From positions 558,001-622,000 of the forward strand of contig CAVRVW010000011.1 in assembly GCA_963724695.1 (NCBI GenBank): a stretch of 64,000 nucleotides of DNA, read 5' to 3'. Below, piece by piece: positions 32,535 to 41,953 of this stretch (the first letter of the stretch is position 1; each line of letters opens with the position of its first letter). The notes below the pieces were generated by a model. That model saw nothing but the letters and a program-made list of their open reading frames with translations. It was not told where the DNA came from and did not search any database. The stretch comes from CAVQFD01 sp963724695. Lineage in GTDB: Bacteria; Acidobacteriota; Vicinamibacteria; Vicinamibacterales; CAVVIG01. A program made the position numbers and the translations under genes.

Positions 32535-32618
32535 GAGAACAGAGAACGGGGAACAGGGAACAGGGAACAGGGAACAGGGAACGGGGAACAGGGAACAGGG
32601 GACAGGGAACGGGGAGGC
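32535..32618. repeat. GGGAACA heptamer array, 11-12 units
   Basis: Unbroken 7-base phasing: GAGAACA, GAGAACG, GGGAACA x4, GGGAACG, GGGAACA x2, GGGGACA, GGGAACG, GGGAGGC. It begins 5 bases after the coxD stop. It is the longest and most regular heptamer array in the window. The remaining gap to 32709 shows nothing else. Confidence 0.85.
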
Positions 32619-32709
32619 TGGCAGCGACGATGAGCAGCGTCGTGCACTGACGAGGTGCTCAGGCGAAACCCTGCAGGCCGCGCCAGGATCCTTGTGATAA
32701 TGATCCTCG

Positions 32710-34682
32710 GTGACCGACCATCCTCCGAGCGACTCATCCGGCGCGCGATCCCCGAGGTTGCCGATCGACGATCGCGTTGCGCTCGTGCGAGGCTGCGCTC
32801 GACGCATCGCAGGACGGCCTCGATCATCATCGGCCTCGACCAGCGCATCATCAAGTACAACCGGCGGTTTCTGCAGATGTTCGGCTTCAGCGCCGAGGCG
32901 CTCGCCACAGGCGGCGTCGCCTACCTGCTGCAACAGGCCGTCGTTCAGATCGAGGACGGCGAGACGGTCGCGGCGCGCATACGCGGCTATCTCGAGAACC
33001 CCTCGGAAGAAAACCTGGCGCTGCTCCGGTTCAAGGACGGCCGCGTGTACCAGCGCTTCGCGGCGCCGTTGAAAGTCGGCGGCCGAACAGTCGGCAGCGT
33101 GTACAGCCTCAGCGACATCAGCCGGCCAGTGCGCAGCGAGCAGGCGCTCGAACAGCACCGTGCGTTTCTGGAGAAGGCGCAGGAAGTGGCGCACATCGGC
33201 AGCTGGGTGGCCGAACTGGACGGCAGCGGCCGTGTGGAGTGGTCGCGCGAAACGCACCGCATCTTCGGCGTGCCGATGGGCCAGTTCGCCGGCCACGTGG
33301 ACGGGCTGTTCGCGCTCGTGCACCAGGACGATCTCGAGACCGTGCGACGCGTGTACGGCGCGACGATGGCGTCTGGCGCGGCCTGCGATGTGGAGCATCG
33401 GATCGTGCGGCCGGACGGAGAGGTGCGCTGGGTCCATGGGGTCGGTGACGCGCTCCGCGACGAGGCCGGCAGGCCGGTGCGGATCATCGGCACGGTCCAG
33501 GACATCACCGAACGCCGGCAGCTCGAGGATCAGTTGCGCCAGTCTCAAAAGCTCGAGGCGATCGGGCGGCTGGCTGGCGGCGTCGCGCACGACATCAACA
33601 ACGCCCTCACCGCTATCGCCGGCTACACCGAGCTGGCGCTCGGCGCGCTCGACAGCGCGCATCCGGCCAGGGCCGATGTGTCCGAGATCCGGCGCGGCGC
33701 CGAGCGCGCGGCGGCCGTCACGCGGCAGCTCCTGGCCTTCAGCCGGCGGCAGCTGCGCGAGCCGAAGATCTTCTCACTCGTCGACGCCGCCGGGAACATC
33801 GCGCGGATGCTGGAGCGCATGCTCGGCGAGGACATCGAGCTTCGCACCGACTTCGCCAAGGACGCGCCGTCGATCTACGGCGATGCCGGCCAGATCGAGC
33901 AGGCGATCGTCAACCTGGCCATCAACGCCCGAGACGCCATGCCTGGAGGCGGACGGCTCACGCTGTCGCTCTCGACCGCCGACGTCGGGAACGAGTTCAC
34001 GCGGGCGGGCGTCCGCCTGCCGGCCGGACGCTACGCAGAGCTGCAGGTCGCGGACACGGGCCACGGCATGAACGCCGAGACCAAGGCGCACATCTTCGAG
34101 CCCTTCTTCACCACCAAGGAGGTCGGCAAGGGCACCGGGCTCGGCCTGCCCATGGTGTACGGCACCGTGAAGCAGAGCGCGGGCTACATCTTCGTTGAGA
34201 GCCAGGAAGGGGTGGGCACGGTCTTCAAGCTCTACTTCCCTGCCGCGGATGCGCCAGAGAGCGTCGGGGCCGGCGCGGCGCCAAAGGTCCCGGCTGCCAC
34301 CGCGCGCACGGGGCAGCCGACGGTGCTGGTGGTCGAGGACGAAACGGCTGTGCGGAACCTGGTAGTGACCGCGCTTTCGCTCGATGGCTACCGGGTCCTG
34401 TATGCCTCGTCGGCCGACACGGCGCTCGAGGCCGCGGCGGCCGAGGCCGGCACGATTGACGTCTTGCTGACGGACGCCAACATGCCCGGCAGGAGCGGTC
34501 TCGAGCTGGCCGGCGTGCTGGTCCAGCAGAGGCCAGGCCTGTCGGTCATCGTGATGTCCGGGTACACCGACGAAATGCTGAAGGTGTCCGGGCTGCCGAC
34601 GGCGGTAAACCTGCTGTCTAAGCCATTCACGCCCAAGGATCTGCGGCAAAAGGTCCGGGACGTTCTGAATCCCCAGTCCTAA
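32710..34682 (+). CDS. Hybrid sensor histidine kinase: PAS-PAS-HisKA-HATPase-REC (N-terminal frameshifts)
   Basis: About 657 aa, cytosolic, no membrane segment. The first PAS domain reads ALDASQDGLIIIGLDQRII across two one-base shifts near 32760-32820. A second PAS (EKAQEVAHIGSWVAELDGSG) ends in the GTVQDITERRQ PAC. Then HisKA with the phospho-His in LAGGVAHDINNALTAI, HATPase with NLAINARDAMPGGG (N box) and DTGHGM, FEPFFTTKEVGKGTGLGLP (F and G boxes). The C-terminal receiver has the acidic pair in VVEDE and phospho-Asp in LLTDANMPGRSG, with the Lys in LLSKPFTP. The last codons and TAA are formed by an AGTCCTA heptamer array. Signal unknown. Confidence 0.85.
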
Positions 34683-34695
34683 GTCCCAAGTCCTA
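34675..34695. repeat. AGTCCTA heptamer array overlapping a stop codon
   Basis: Units AGTCCTA, AGTCCCA, AGTCCTA. The kinase stop TAA (34680-34682) spans the junction of units one and two. It runs straight into the BlaI operator region that starts at 34693. Confidence 0.65.
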
Positions 34696-34734
34696 AATAT
34701 TTAGTTGACATTCCACAACCTAATTCCTTAGTAT
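34693..34734 (+). promoter_or_regulatory. Promoter with two CTAA-N4-TTAG operators for the BlaI-M56 operon
   Basis: CTAAATATTTAG (34693-34704), a perfect palindrome, abuts the -35 TTGACA (34705-34710). CTAATTCCTTAG (34720-34731) overlaps the -10 TAGTAT (34729-34734). Spacer 18 bases. The two dyads share CTAA-N4-TTAG and are centred 27 bases apart. BlaI/MecI dimers bind such paired dyads over their own promoters, so autorepression is inferred. The start codon of the BlaI gene follows at 34745. Confidence 0.65.
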
Positions 34735-34744
34735 TCTGGCGCCC

Positions 34745-35119
34745 ATGGCCCGAAAGCCTTCTCTCACCCTGACCGACGGCGAGGTCAGGCTGATGAACAT
34801 CCTCTGGAAGAAGGGACAGGCCACCGTCAGCGAGGTCGTCGCCGGCCTGCCGCGGCGGCCGCCCATCGCCTATAACACGGTGCAGACGCTGCTCCGCATC
34901 CTCGAGGAAAAGGGCTACGTGTCGCACGAGCAGGTGGGACGGCGGTTCGTGTACCACCCTTCGGTCGAACAGAACGTCGCCCGCCGCCGCGCGCTCGGTC
35001 ACCTCGTGAAGTCGTTGTTCGACGACTCTCCGAGCCTCCTCGTCCTCAACGTGCTCGGCGACGAAGGCCTGGAACGATCCGAGATTGAACGGCTGAAGAA
35101 ACTCATCGGGGATGCGTGA
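34745..35119 (+). CDS. BlaI/MecI/CopY-family repressor
   Basis: A 124-aa winged-helix repressor. The DNA-binding domain covers residues 8-80 (LTDGEVRLMNILWKKGQATV, then PPIAYNTVQTLLRILEEKGY and the wing HEQVGRRFVYHPSV). The C-terminal dimerisation helix VKSLFDDSPSLLVLNVLG contains the family's proteolytic-switch region. It is translationally coupled to the M56 gene (8-base overlap). The pair matches BlaI/BlaR1 organisation, though the signal need not be beta-lactam. Confidence 0.9.
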   Translation: MARKPSLTLTDGEVRLMNILWKKGQATVSEVVAGLPRRPPIAYNTVQTLLRILEEKGYVSHEQVGRRFVYHPSVEQNVARRRALGHLVKSLFDDSPSLLVLNVLGDEGLERSEIERLKKLIGDA

Positions 35120-36564
35120 CGCGGCGATGCCCATCTTCCTCAACTGGATCTGGCAAGGCTCGGCGCTGACGCTGCTCGTGGCGCTGGCCGTGGGACGCCT
35201 TCGGGTGATCAACGCGGCCACGCGCGAGCGCATCTGGTGGGCGACCCTCGCGGCGGTGTGCCTGATGCCGTTCGTCTCGCTCCTCGGACTGGCGCCTGCG
35301 GCGAAGGCTGCCGTCGGCACCGACGCCGCCCTGCTCATCACCGTTCCGGAGCCGTCGAGCCTGCTCGTCGGCACGGCCTGGATGATGTGGATGGCGTCGG
35401 TGGCGATCTCCGGGCTTCGGCTCGCCATCGCCGTCATCGCCCTCGGCCGCGCGAAACGATCCGCGGCGCCGTTCCCCGCCTCGAGGCTGGAGGCCCTGAC
35501 GACCTGGGCGCGGGTGTCCTCGCACGGCCGCCAGGCGAGGTTGGCTGTGTCCGACCGCGTGACGACCGCTGCGGTCCTGGGCCTCGGCCGTCCCGTGATT
35601 GCCGTCTCGCCGGACGCACTCGATCGGCTGACTGACGATGAGCTCGACGACATCCTCGTGCACGAGTACGCGCACGTGCAGCGCTTCGACGACCTGGGCG
35701 TGCTGGCCGAGCGCGCGCTCGGTGCCATCTTCGGGCTTCACCCGGCGGTGTGGTGGCTGGGCCGGGCGCTGACGCTCGAGCGCGAGGTCGCCTGCGACGA
35801 TCTCGTGCTCGCACAGACGCGCAATTCGCCGCAACGATACGCGCGGTCGCTCGTCAGGCTCGTCGAGCAGGCCGGCCGACAGACGCGACTCCGGCTGGCT
35901 CCGGGCGCCATCGTCTCGCGTCCACAGCTGACGCGACGGATCGTCCGGCTCCTGGATCGCGGGCGCAACGCGAGCGCGAGACCGTCGAGGTTGACGATTG
36001 GCGCCGCCGCGGCGGCTATCGGCATGGTCCTCGTGGCCGTGTTGTCGGTGGAGCTCGTGGCCATCGCCTCCTCGACGCTCGTCTCACGCAGCATCGTTGC
36101 AGGATTGGTCCAGCCGTTGGAACGCTCCGTCGGGCTCGCGCCAGAGTCGTCCGGCGTCGAGCGCTCGCTCGTCAGGGACACGGACACGCGACCGAATGCG
36201 CTCGTTCAGGCACCTGGAACGCGGCCGCGGCGGAGCGACGGACCGCCGGAGACGACACCACGTACACCTGGCACACCGCAGGAGGGCGCCACGGAGACCG
36301 TCGGATCCGCGAGCGCCGAATCGGCGCCGTCCGAACCCCTCGGGGTTGTCGCCATCGCCCCGCTGGCGTCCGAATCGCCAACGCCCGCCACGCCCGCTGG
36401 CGAGTCGACGCCGCCGTGGGCTCATGCGCCTCCAGAGTCGGCCACGCCGTGGGGAGAGGCCGCCGATGCTGCCTCCGCCATCGGCCGGGGCTCCCGTGCG
36501 GGCGCGATCAAAACCGCCGGATTCTTCACGCGGAATCGGCAAATCCGTAGCGGGGGCCTTCTAA
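35112..36564 (+). CDS. M56 (BlaR1-like) membrane metallopeptidase (one frameshift at the 3' end)
   Basis: About 484 aa. Several N-terminal helices (residues about 7-30, 38-60, 85-115), then the cytosolic zinc-peptidase loop with HEYAHVQRFDD (HExxH) and downstream EREVACDDLVL, typical of M56. After a further helix (SRLTIGAAAAAIGMVLVAV) comes a Pro/Thr-rich external tail instead of a penicillin-binding sensor domain, so the ligand differs from BlaR1. After AGFFTRN one extra base (about 36535) must be removed; the corrected end is GKSVAGAF at the TAA 36562-36564. The radical SAM gene starts on the very next base. Confidence 0.85.
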
Positions 36565-38103
36565 GTGATGCGCGTTCATCTCATCAATCCGAGCGACGTC
36601 GCGTTCGGCACTGCCGTCATCACGCCCCGCTGGCTGTACGTCCTGGCAGCCGCCACACCGCAGTCCTATGGCACGCCGCAGATCGTGGACGAGACGTTGG
36701 AGCCGCTCGATCCGTCGACGGTGTCGCCGGGCGACGTCGTGGGCATCGGCATCCACACCGGCAACGCGCTCCGCGGCTACGAGCTCGGACGCATGGTCCG
36801 CGAGCGCGGCGCCACCGTGGTGTTTGGCGGGATTCACTCGACGCTCTTCCCCGAGGAGGCCTCCGAGCACGGCGCGGCGCATGCCGTGGTCAAGGGCGAC
36901 GGCGACCTCGTCTGGCCGGACGTCCTGCGCGACGTGCAGCAGGGCACGTTGAAGCCGCTGTACGACGGCGGCCGGGTCGGTGGGACATCCTTCCTGTCCG
37001 CCCGCTGGGATTTGATGCCGGCCGACCGCTACATGTGGGGCTCCGTGCAGACCGTACGGGGGTGCCCCAAGCACTGCTCGTTCTGCTCGGTGTGGAAGAC
37101 CGATGGCCAGCAGCCGCGACAGCGTACGGTGCAGAACGTGGTCGAAGAGGTGGTGGCGCTCCGTCGACTGGGTTTCCGCTTCATTCTGCTGGCGGACGAC
37201 AACTTCTATCCCGTCACCATGGACGACCTGGCGCAGGCCCGGCGGCGGAAGGACACCACACGCCTCCACGAGCTCGAGGACATCCGGCAGCAGCGTTTCG
37301 AGCTCATGTCCGCGCTGGCCGAGCTCCCGAGCGACTTGAACTTCTACACCCAGATCACGATGGAAGCCGCCGAGGACCCCGAGTTCCTGGATGCGATGCA
37401 CAAGGCCCGCATCAAGGGCGCGCTCGTCGGCGTCGAATCGGTGACCCCGGAGGGCCTCAAGGCCGTCTACAAGGACTTCAACTGTGCGGGCGACAACCTC
37501 GTCACGCAGCTGCAGGCGTTTCGCCGCCACGGCGTGCACGTTCTCGGATCGTTCATTTTCGGACTGCCGACCGACAAGCCGGAAACGTTTGCGGCGACGG
37601 CCGACGTCGCCGAGCGGGCCGGCATCACCTTCGCGCAGTTCGTCATGCTCCAGCCGTTTCCCGGCACCGTGGACTTCGCCAAGTGGGAGCAGACCGCCGA
37701 GCCGAGCTACGTGGACAACGTGCCGCTGACACGGTACTGGCTCATTCCGACGAGCAAGCGACCAAAGCTCTACACGCCGCACCCGTCGATGGCGCCGCAC
37801 GAGATCCGACAGGGGACACAAGCGACCTGGGATGCGTTCTACAGCCTGCCGGTCGTCTGGAAGCGGTCGGCCTGCATCAAGGGCCTGCGCGGGCGGCTCG
37901 TGTTCGTGGTCATCTCGAAGCTCTATCGCCAGATGTACGCCAACACCGGCATCGCCACCGACAGCGCCCGCCACGCGCGATCCGCCAAGATGGCGCGTTA
38001 TCTGGCCAAGATGGTCCGGAGCTTCTTCGTCGCCGAGCCGATGCCCGACCTGCAGGTGCCCGCCTCGGTCTCGATGCGGGCGCCGATCTCGCGCACGGCC
38101 TGA
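36565..38103 (+). CDS. B12-binding-domain radical SAM protein
   Basis: A 512-aa protein. The N-terminal half resembles a cobalamin-binding Rossmann domain (VGIGIHTGNALRGYELG, VVFGGIHSTLFPEEA), though the usual DxHxxG cobalamin-ligand motif is not evident. The radical SAM core has VRGCPKHCSFCSVW (CxxxCxxC, about residue 168), then a TIM-barrel with LLADDNFYPV and GVESVTPEGL. The C-terminal third, with repeated basic residues, resembles the hopanoid/other lipid radical SAM group, but the substrate is not identifiable. GTG at 36565 or ATG at 36568. Its contact with the M56 stop suggests BlaI-controlled expression. Confidence 0.8.
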   Translation: MMRVHLINPSDVAFGTAVITPRWLYVLAAATPQSYGTPQIVDETLEPLDPSTVSPGDVVGIGIHTGNALRGYELGRMVRERGATVVFGGIHSTLFPEEASEHGAAHAVVKGDGDLVWPDVLRDVQQGTLKPLYDGGRVGGTSFLSARWDLMPADRYMWGSVQTVRGCPKHCSFCSVWKTDGQQPRQRTVQNVVEEVVALRRLGFRFILLADDNFYPVTMDDLAQARRRKDTTRLHELEDIRQQRFELMSALAELPSDLNFYTQITMEAAEDPEFLDAMHKARIKGALVGVESVTPEGLKAVYKDFNCAGDNLVTQLQAFRRHGVHVLGSFIFGLPTDKPETFAATADVAERAGITFAQFVMLQPFPGTVDFAKWEQTAEPSYVDNVPLTRYWLIPTSKRPKLYTPHPSMAPHEIRQGTQATWDAFYSLPVVWKRSACIKGLRGRLVFVVISKLYRQMYANTGIATDSARHARSAKMARYLAKMVRSFFVAEPMPDLQVPASVSMRAPISRTA

Positions 38104-38189
38104 GACACGTGCCGCGCGCCTGAACGGCGTGTCCGCGCAAGAAACATCAAGAGCGGCGGCACGGGCTCGCCTATCATCACCCTCGTCCA

Positions 38190-39090
38190 TGCCGCCCGAA
38201 CGCGATCTGCTCCACGTGCTCCGCGATCTGCGCGGTCGTCTGCCGCGACGACCCGTCGCTCCAGGCGGTGGCCGCGCGATCCGGGTGGTCGCCGTTCCAC
38301 CTTCACCGGGCCTTCCGTCGAGCGATCGGCGAGACGCCGAAAACAGTACACGCTGCGGCTCCGCCTCGAACGCGCCGCGGCACGGCTTGCGAGCAGCGAT
38401 GCGGCCGCCTTCCGGATCGCCGCCGCCGAGGGTTTCAACAGCCACGAGGTCTTCATCCGGGCATTTCGACGGCGCTTCGGCTGCACGCCCACGCGGTACC
38501 GCGCTCGAGCGCTGGCGGGCATGACGAGGGCCGACCGTGGGCGCCACGTCGACCACGTCGACGCCACCGGACCATGTATTGGCCTCTTTCACACGACGAT
38601 CACCGATCCTCAACGGAGACTCTCGATGCCAACGCTGTCCATTGCGCGCAAGACCCTCGCTGCACAACCCGCGCTGATCGTCCGTTCCAGGGTGGCGCGT
38701 CACGAGCTCTCCTCGGCGATCGGAGAAGGCCTCGGAAAGATGTTCCCGTACGCGCTCGGCGCGGGGCTGGCCATCGCGGGGCGCCCGTTCGCGCGCTACG
38801 CGAGCATGGGGCCGGGACTCATCACCGTCGAAGTCGGCATGCCGGTGGCAACGCCGGCGCCGGGCGCCGGGGAGATCGAGGCGGTCGTTCTGCCCGGCGG
38901 TCCGGCGGCCGTTGCGCTGCATGCCGGGCCGTACGACCAGCTGGCCGAGACCTACGCGGCGCTCGAGCGGTGGATCGACACCAATGGCTTCAAGATCGCC
39001 GGGCCGCCCTGGGAGTCGTACGTGACCGATCCCGCCGACCACCCGGATCAGAACGACTGGCGGACCGAGGTCTGCTGGCCGCTGGCCTAG
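38190..39090 (+). CDS. AraC-type regulator with GyrI-like effector domain (frameshifted)
   Basis: About 300 aa. Starts MPPERDLLHVLRDLR; after a shift near 38240 the HTH reads LQAVAARSGWSPFHLHRAFR and, after a second near 38340, YTLRLRLERAAARLASS then GFNSHEVFIRAFRRRFG. The C-terminal part (about residues 150-299) is a GyrI-like/SOUL-type ligand-binding domain with ALHAGPYDQLAETYAALERW and EVCWPLA, as in Rob-like or BmrR-like regulators that sense small hydrophobic compounds. It overlaps trmO (opposite strand) by four bases. Confidence 0.78.
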
Positions 39091-39509
39091 GAATCGTTCG
39101 ATCGCTCGAGCACCGGCTTGATGTCGATGACCGGCGTGCCGTCGATGGCTTCGAGCGCGTCCACGCTGAGAAACCGGCCCCTGTCGACGCTCAGCACGCG
39201 CACTCGATGCAGCCCGATCGGGTTCGGCCGGTCGGGCGAGCGGGCGGCAAAGACGCCGGTCAGCGGGTTGTTCAAGTCGCCTCGCGGGCGCACGATCATG
39301 ACGTCGCGAGCGGCCTGGTGAAGCCACGTGAGCACGATGTATTCCCGTCCGGCCGTCACACCGTCGAGCGCGGGAAGGAACTCTTCGAACATTTCGAGCG
39401 TGGCGGGAGGCGCCCCCTCGTAGCGCTGCCTCGGGGCGTTCTTGCGGCTGGTCAGCGTCGACCGGACCCGGCCGATCGGTCGAACCTCATAGTCTTCAGC
39501 GGTGGCCAT
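39087..39509 (-). CDS. trmO: tRNA (N6-threonylcarbamoyladenosine37-N6)-methyltransferase TrmO
   Basis: A 140-aa TsaA/TrmO protein, which uses SAM to methylate t6A37 in tRNA-Thr. Hallmarks: IGRVRSTLTSRKNAPRQ, VLTWLHQAARDVMIVRPR, GVFAARSPDRPNPIGLHRVR and AIDGTPVIDIKPVL. The start MATAEDYEVRPIGRV at 39509 is preferred to a start 12 bases upstream. Shorter than E. coli TrmO but typical for the single-domain family. Confidence 0.88.
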   Translation of the reverse strand: MATAEDYEVRPIGRVRSTLTSRKNAPRQRYEGAPPATLEMFEEFLPALDGVTAGREYIVLTWLHQAARDVMIVRPRGDLNNPLTGVFAARSPDRPNPIGLHRVRVLSVDRGRFLSVDALEAIDGTPVIDIKPVLERSNDS

Positions 39510-39559
39510 ACGCCATCCCACACTGGAGTGGTGGTGGTGTCAATGGCTGAGAGTCGGAC

Positions 39560-39627
39560 GGTTCAAGGTGCTGGGTTCAGGGTGCTGGGTGCGCAGCACG
39601 GTTCAGGGTTCTCGGTGCTGGGTTCAC
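39560..39627. repeat. GGTTCAA/GGTGCTG heptamer array in a divergent gap
   Basis: Units GGTTCAA, GGTGCTG, GGTTCAG, GGTGCTG, GGTGCGC (39560-39594), a five-base slip, then GGTTCAG, GGTTCTC, GGTGCTG, GGTTCAC (39600-39627). The units match those at 20704 and 59042. Unlike most arrays it does not follow a stop codon; it lies between divergent trmO and the lipoprotein gene. Confidence 0.75.
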
Positions 39628-39645
39628 GATAAAATCGCGGGTCAC

Positions 39646-40113
39646 ATGCTGCGTGTTCTTGCTCCGGTCATGGTCTGCCTGGCTCTCGTGGCGTGCGGGC
39701 CCGCGGAAGATCCAGCGCGGGCGGCGCTGCGGGAACGGCTCAGACAGGACGCCACGCTGTCGCCCGAGGAGCTCGGCCGATTGCGCGACGAAGTCACCCG
39801 CGCGATGGCGGGCAAGACCTTCCGTGCGAGACAAGGCGAGACGACACGACCCCTCGACGCTGAGCAGCAGATGGTCGTCTTCGGGATGCTCAGCGATCCC
39901 GCGGGGATGTTCGACGAGGGCGTGCGTACAGAGAACGGCACGATCTTCCGCGTGCTCAACGCGCCCGGCCACTCCTCGAACGCCGAGATCGAGACGATCA
40001 GAAGGCTGTGGATCGAGGTCGAGACGCTCCTGCCCGGGCGGTTTCAGTTCAACTACGCCTTTCCGAACCCCGAGGACTACTCGCTCGAGCTACTTGAACA
40101 GCTTGGTCAGTGA
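39646..40113 (+). CDS. Small lipoprotein, unknown function
   Basis: A 155-aa protein with a lipoprotein signal (MLRVLAPVMVCLALVACGPA, lipobox LVAC near residue 17). The rest is charged and helical (ALRERLRQDATLSPEELGRL) and ends in a basic-acidic segment FNYAFPNPEDYSLELLEQLG. No family recognised. An upstream in-frame extension would translate the GGTTCAA array and is rejected. Its 3' end overlaps the convergent gene ending at 40090 by 24 bases. Confidence 0.65.
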   Translation: MLRVLAPVMVCLALVACGPAEDPARAALRERLRQDATLSPEELGRLRDEVTRAMAGKTFRARQGETTRPLDAEQQMVVFGMLSDPAGMFDEGVRTENGTIFRVLNAPGHSSNAEIETIRRLWIEVETLLPGRFQFNYAFPNPEDYSLELLEQLGQ

Positions 40114-41513
40114 GCCGAAGTCGTAGTCGATCCCGATGTGGCCGATGACCTGCTGCTGCTTCACCAGGCTGTTCGGATCGCTCGCGTAAGTCACGGTCAC
40201 GGGAATCCTGGCGGCGTCGCCCCACGGGATGACGACTGCCGCGGCGGCCCGCCAGACGGTCTCGAACGACTCGATCGTCGAGCTGTTGGCAGGGATGTCC
40301 ACGACGCCGTTCAACGAGAGCTCGACGGCGCGGCCTCTGGCAATCACGTCCTTCGCGATGAGGTGGCTGACGCCGATGGCCGCTGTCCAGACGTCGGTGC
40401 GAAACGTCCTGGGGACGACCAGCACGGAGTCCGCAGCGGGAGCGGCCTCGATCGCAGCTGCCACATCCTCCGGGTCCGCACGGCGCTGGGCGGTTCTCGT
40501 GTAGAGCACATTGGCCGTCAGGTCGGTGTCGCCGAATCCCTTGTCGGCGAGCACGCCGAAGCTGTACCGGCTGGTGCCCGTCACCGCGGTCAAATGCTGG
40601 CCGCTGACCTTGGCGCTCACCTGCAGAGAGTGGCTGACCAGGTGCTTGACGCGTTCCAGGGCCAGCCGGAGCCGGTCGGCCAGCAGCGTCTGCACGATCT
40701 GCAGATCGCCCTGCGGGGCGATCGTGATCAGAGTGGCGGCCAGCTCGGTCAGTCCCCCGAGCGTACCCAGCATCTCGCGATGCCACCGCTCCGCGCGAGG
40801 ATCGCGATCGCCGACGAGGCGCACCTTGGTGTCCCACGCGAAAACGTCCAGCAGCGTGTCGGCTGATGGAAAGCCCGAGAAGCCGGTGATCGCCGACTCG
40901 GGCGCTTTCGCGCCGAACGTGACCGTGCCGCCGATCCGCCTGAGCGTCCCGTGCTGGCGGTAGATCTCCGGCGCGCTGTACACGTCCGCGCTCTTGAGGC
41001 CGACGAGCGCGACGGCGTTGAGATTGAGGCTGACGGCCGACTGATTGGCCGCGAAGACACTGCGTGCGTCCATCGCCAGCGCCAGAAAGTCCGAGAACCC
41101 GCTCCGCTCCGCCGTTCGTGGCGCGAAGGGGTTGGAGGCGGCGGCGTTGGTCGACTTCGCGGACTTGCCGTCGAGGCCGCTGGCGGCCAGGCGCGCGATC
41201 CACTCCCGGTCGCTCGGCCGCGAGACCGTCTGGACAGCCGGGTCATCGGGATCGAAGAAGACGACGAGCTCCGGAGACGACAGGAGGCGGTCGAGAATCT
41301 CCTCGTACGCGAGCGTGACCCCTTCGCCTGCCGGCATGAGCCGGCCACCCTCGAGCTCGAGGCCCCGCGCACGCGACACGCGATCGAACGTCTCGGTCCA
41401 CACGCGATTGAGCACGTCGAACTTGTCGCGGGCTCCGCCGGCTGCGCCAGCGCGCCGGACGTCACACACAGGAGCACCGCCGCGAGCGCGAGAACACGCG
41501 GCCGGACGATCAT
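40090..41513 (-). CDS. Exported protein of unknown function (one frameshift)
   Basis: About 474 aa. Signal peptide MIVRPRVLALAAVLLCVTSGALAQ from 41513, then a one-base shift near 41430 joins KFDVLNRVWTETFDRVSRAR. The body has alternating polar/hydrophobic stretches (ALVGLKSADVYSAPEIYRQ, SRYSFGVLADKGFGDTDLTA, HIGIDYDFGSLTKLFK) suggestive of beta-strands, ending in an aromatic-containing strand as outer-membrane barrels do. I do not recognise the family. It overlaps the next upstream gene by 4 bases (ATGA), so it is the last gene of the minus-strand operon that starts at 50635. Confidence 0.65.
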
Positions 41514-41948
41514 GACGCCTCGACGAACGCAAAGCCCACGCTCTGCCCTTCGTCGTTCTTGAGAGCCGACCTCGACTCGAGGACCACCGGATCCTCATCG
41601 TCGACCGAGTACGCAATCGTGTGGTGCCAGCCGGGCACGGCGTGGACGAACGCCCACCCGAGCACCTTGCGGCCGGGAACGAGCGGCACGGCCTCGGCCG
41701 AGTCAACGAGCCCCTTGAACACCGTCCGGCCGTTGTAGGACACCGTGAACGGCACTGTCATGGGGCCGACGTCGACGATGACCATGAGCGTGCCGCCGGC
41801 GGGGACGGTGATCGTCGGGATCGGGGGCGGCAGTGAGGCGGCCGCCGCGGCGGGCCGTGCCCGCGCCGCGGGAGCCACGACGGTCGCTTCCAGGGCCGCG
41901 GCGCGGGGCTTCGGGTTGCGTGGCTTCTTCGATCGTGCTCTTCGCCAT
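41510..41948 (-). CDS. Small protein with C-terminal beta-sandwich, unknown function (one frameshift)
   Basis: About 146 aa. Starts MAKSTIEEATQPEAPR, then after a one-base shift near 41890 an Ala/Arg/Pro-rich linker, then TITVPAGGTLMVIVDVGPMT, NGRTVFKGLVDSAEAVPLVP and WHHTIAYSVDDEDPVVLESR. The C-terminal 100 residues look like an immunoglobulin-like strand pattern. No signal peptide or catalytic motif. It lies 5 bases after the lipase gene and overlaps the next gene by 4 bases, so its role is likely tied to the lipase or exported protein. Confidence 0.55.
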
Positions 41949-41953
41949 CGCGC

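Noticed and set aside
32535..32618. CRISPR array
   Set aside because: Direct repeats are 7 bases with no spacers, and no cas genes are present.
36526..39327. A 933-codon open frame on the minus strand
   Set aside because: It is antisense to the M56 end, a clear radical SAM gene and an AraC/GyrI-like gene, and its translation is low-complexity Arg/Ala/Asp. High GC keeps such frames open.
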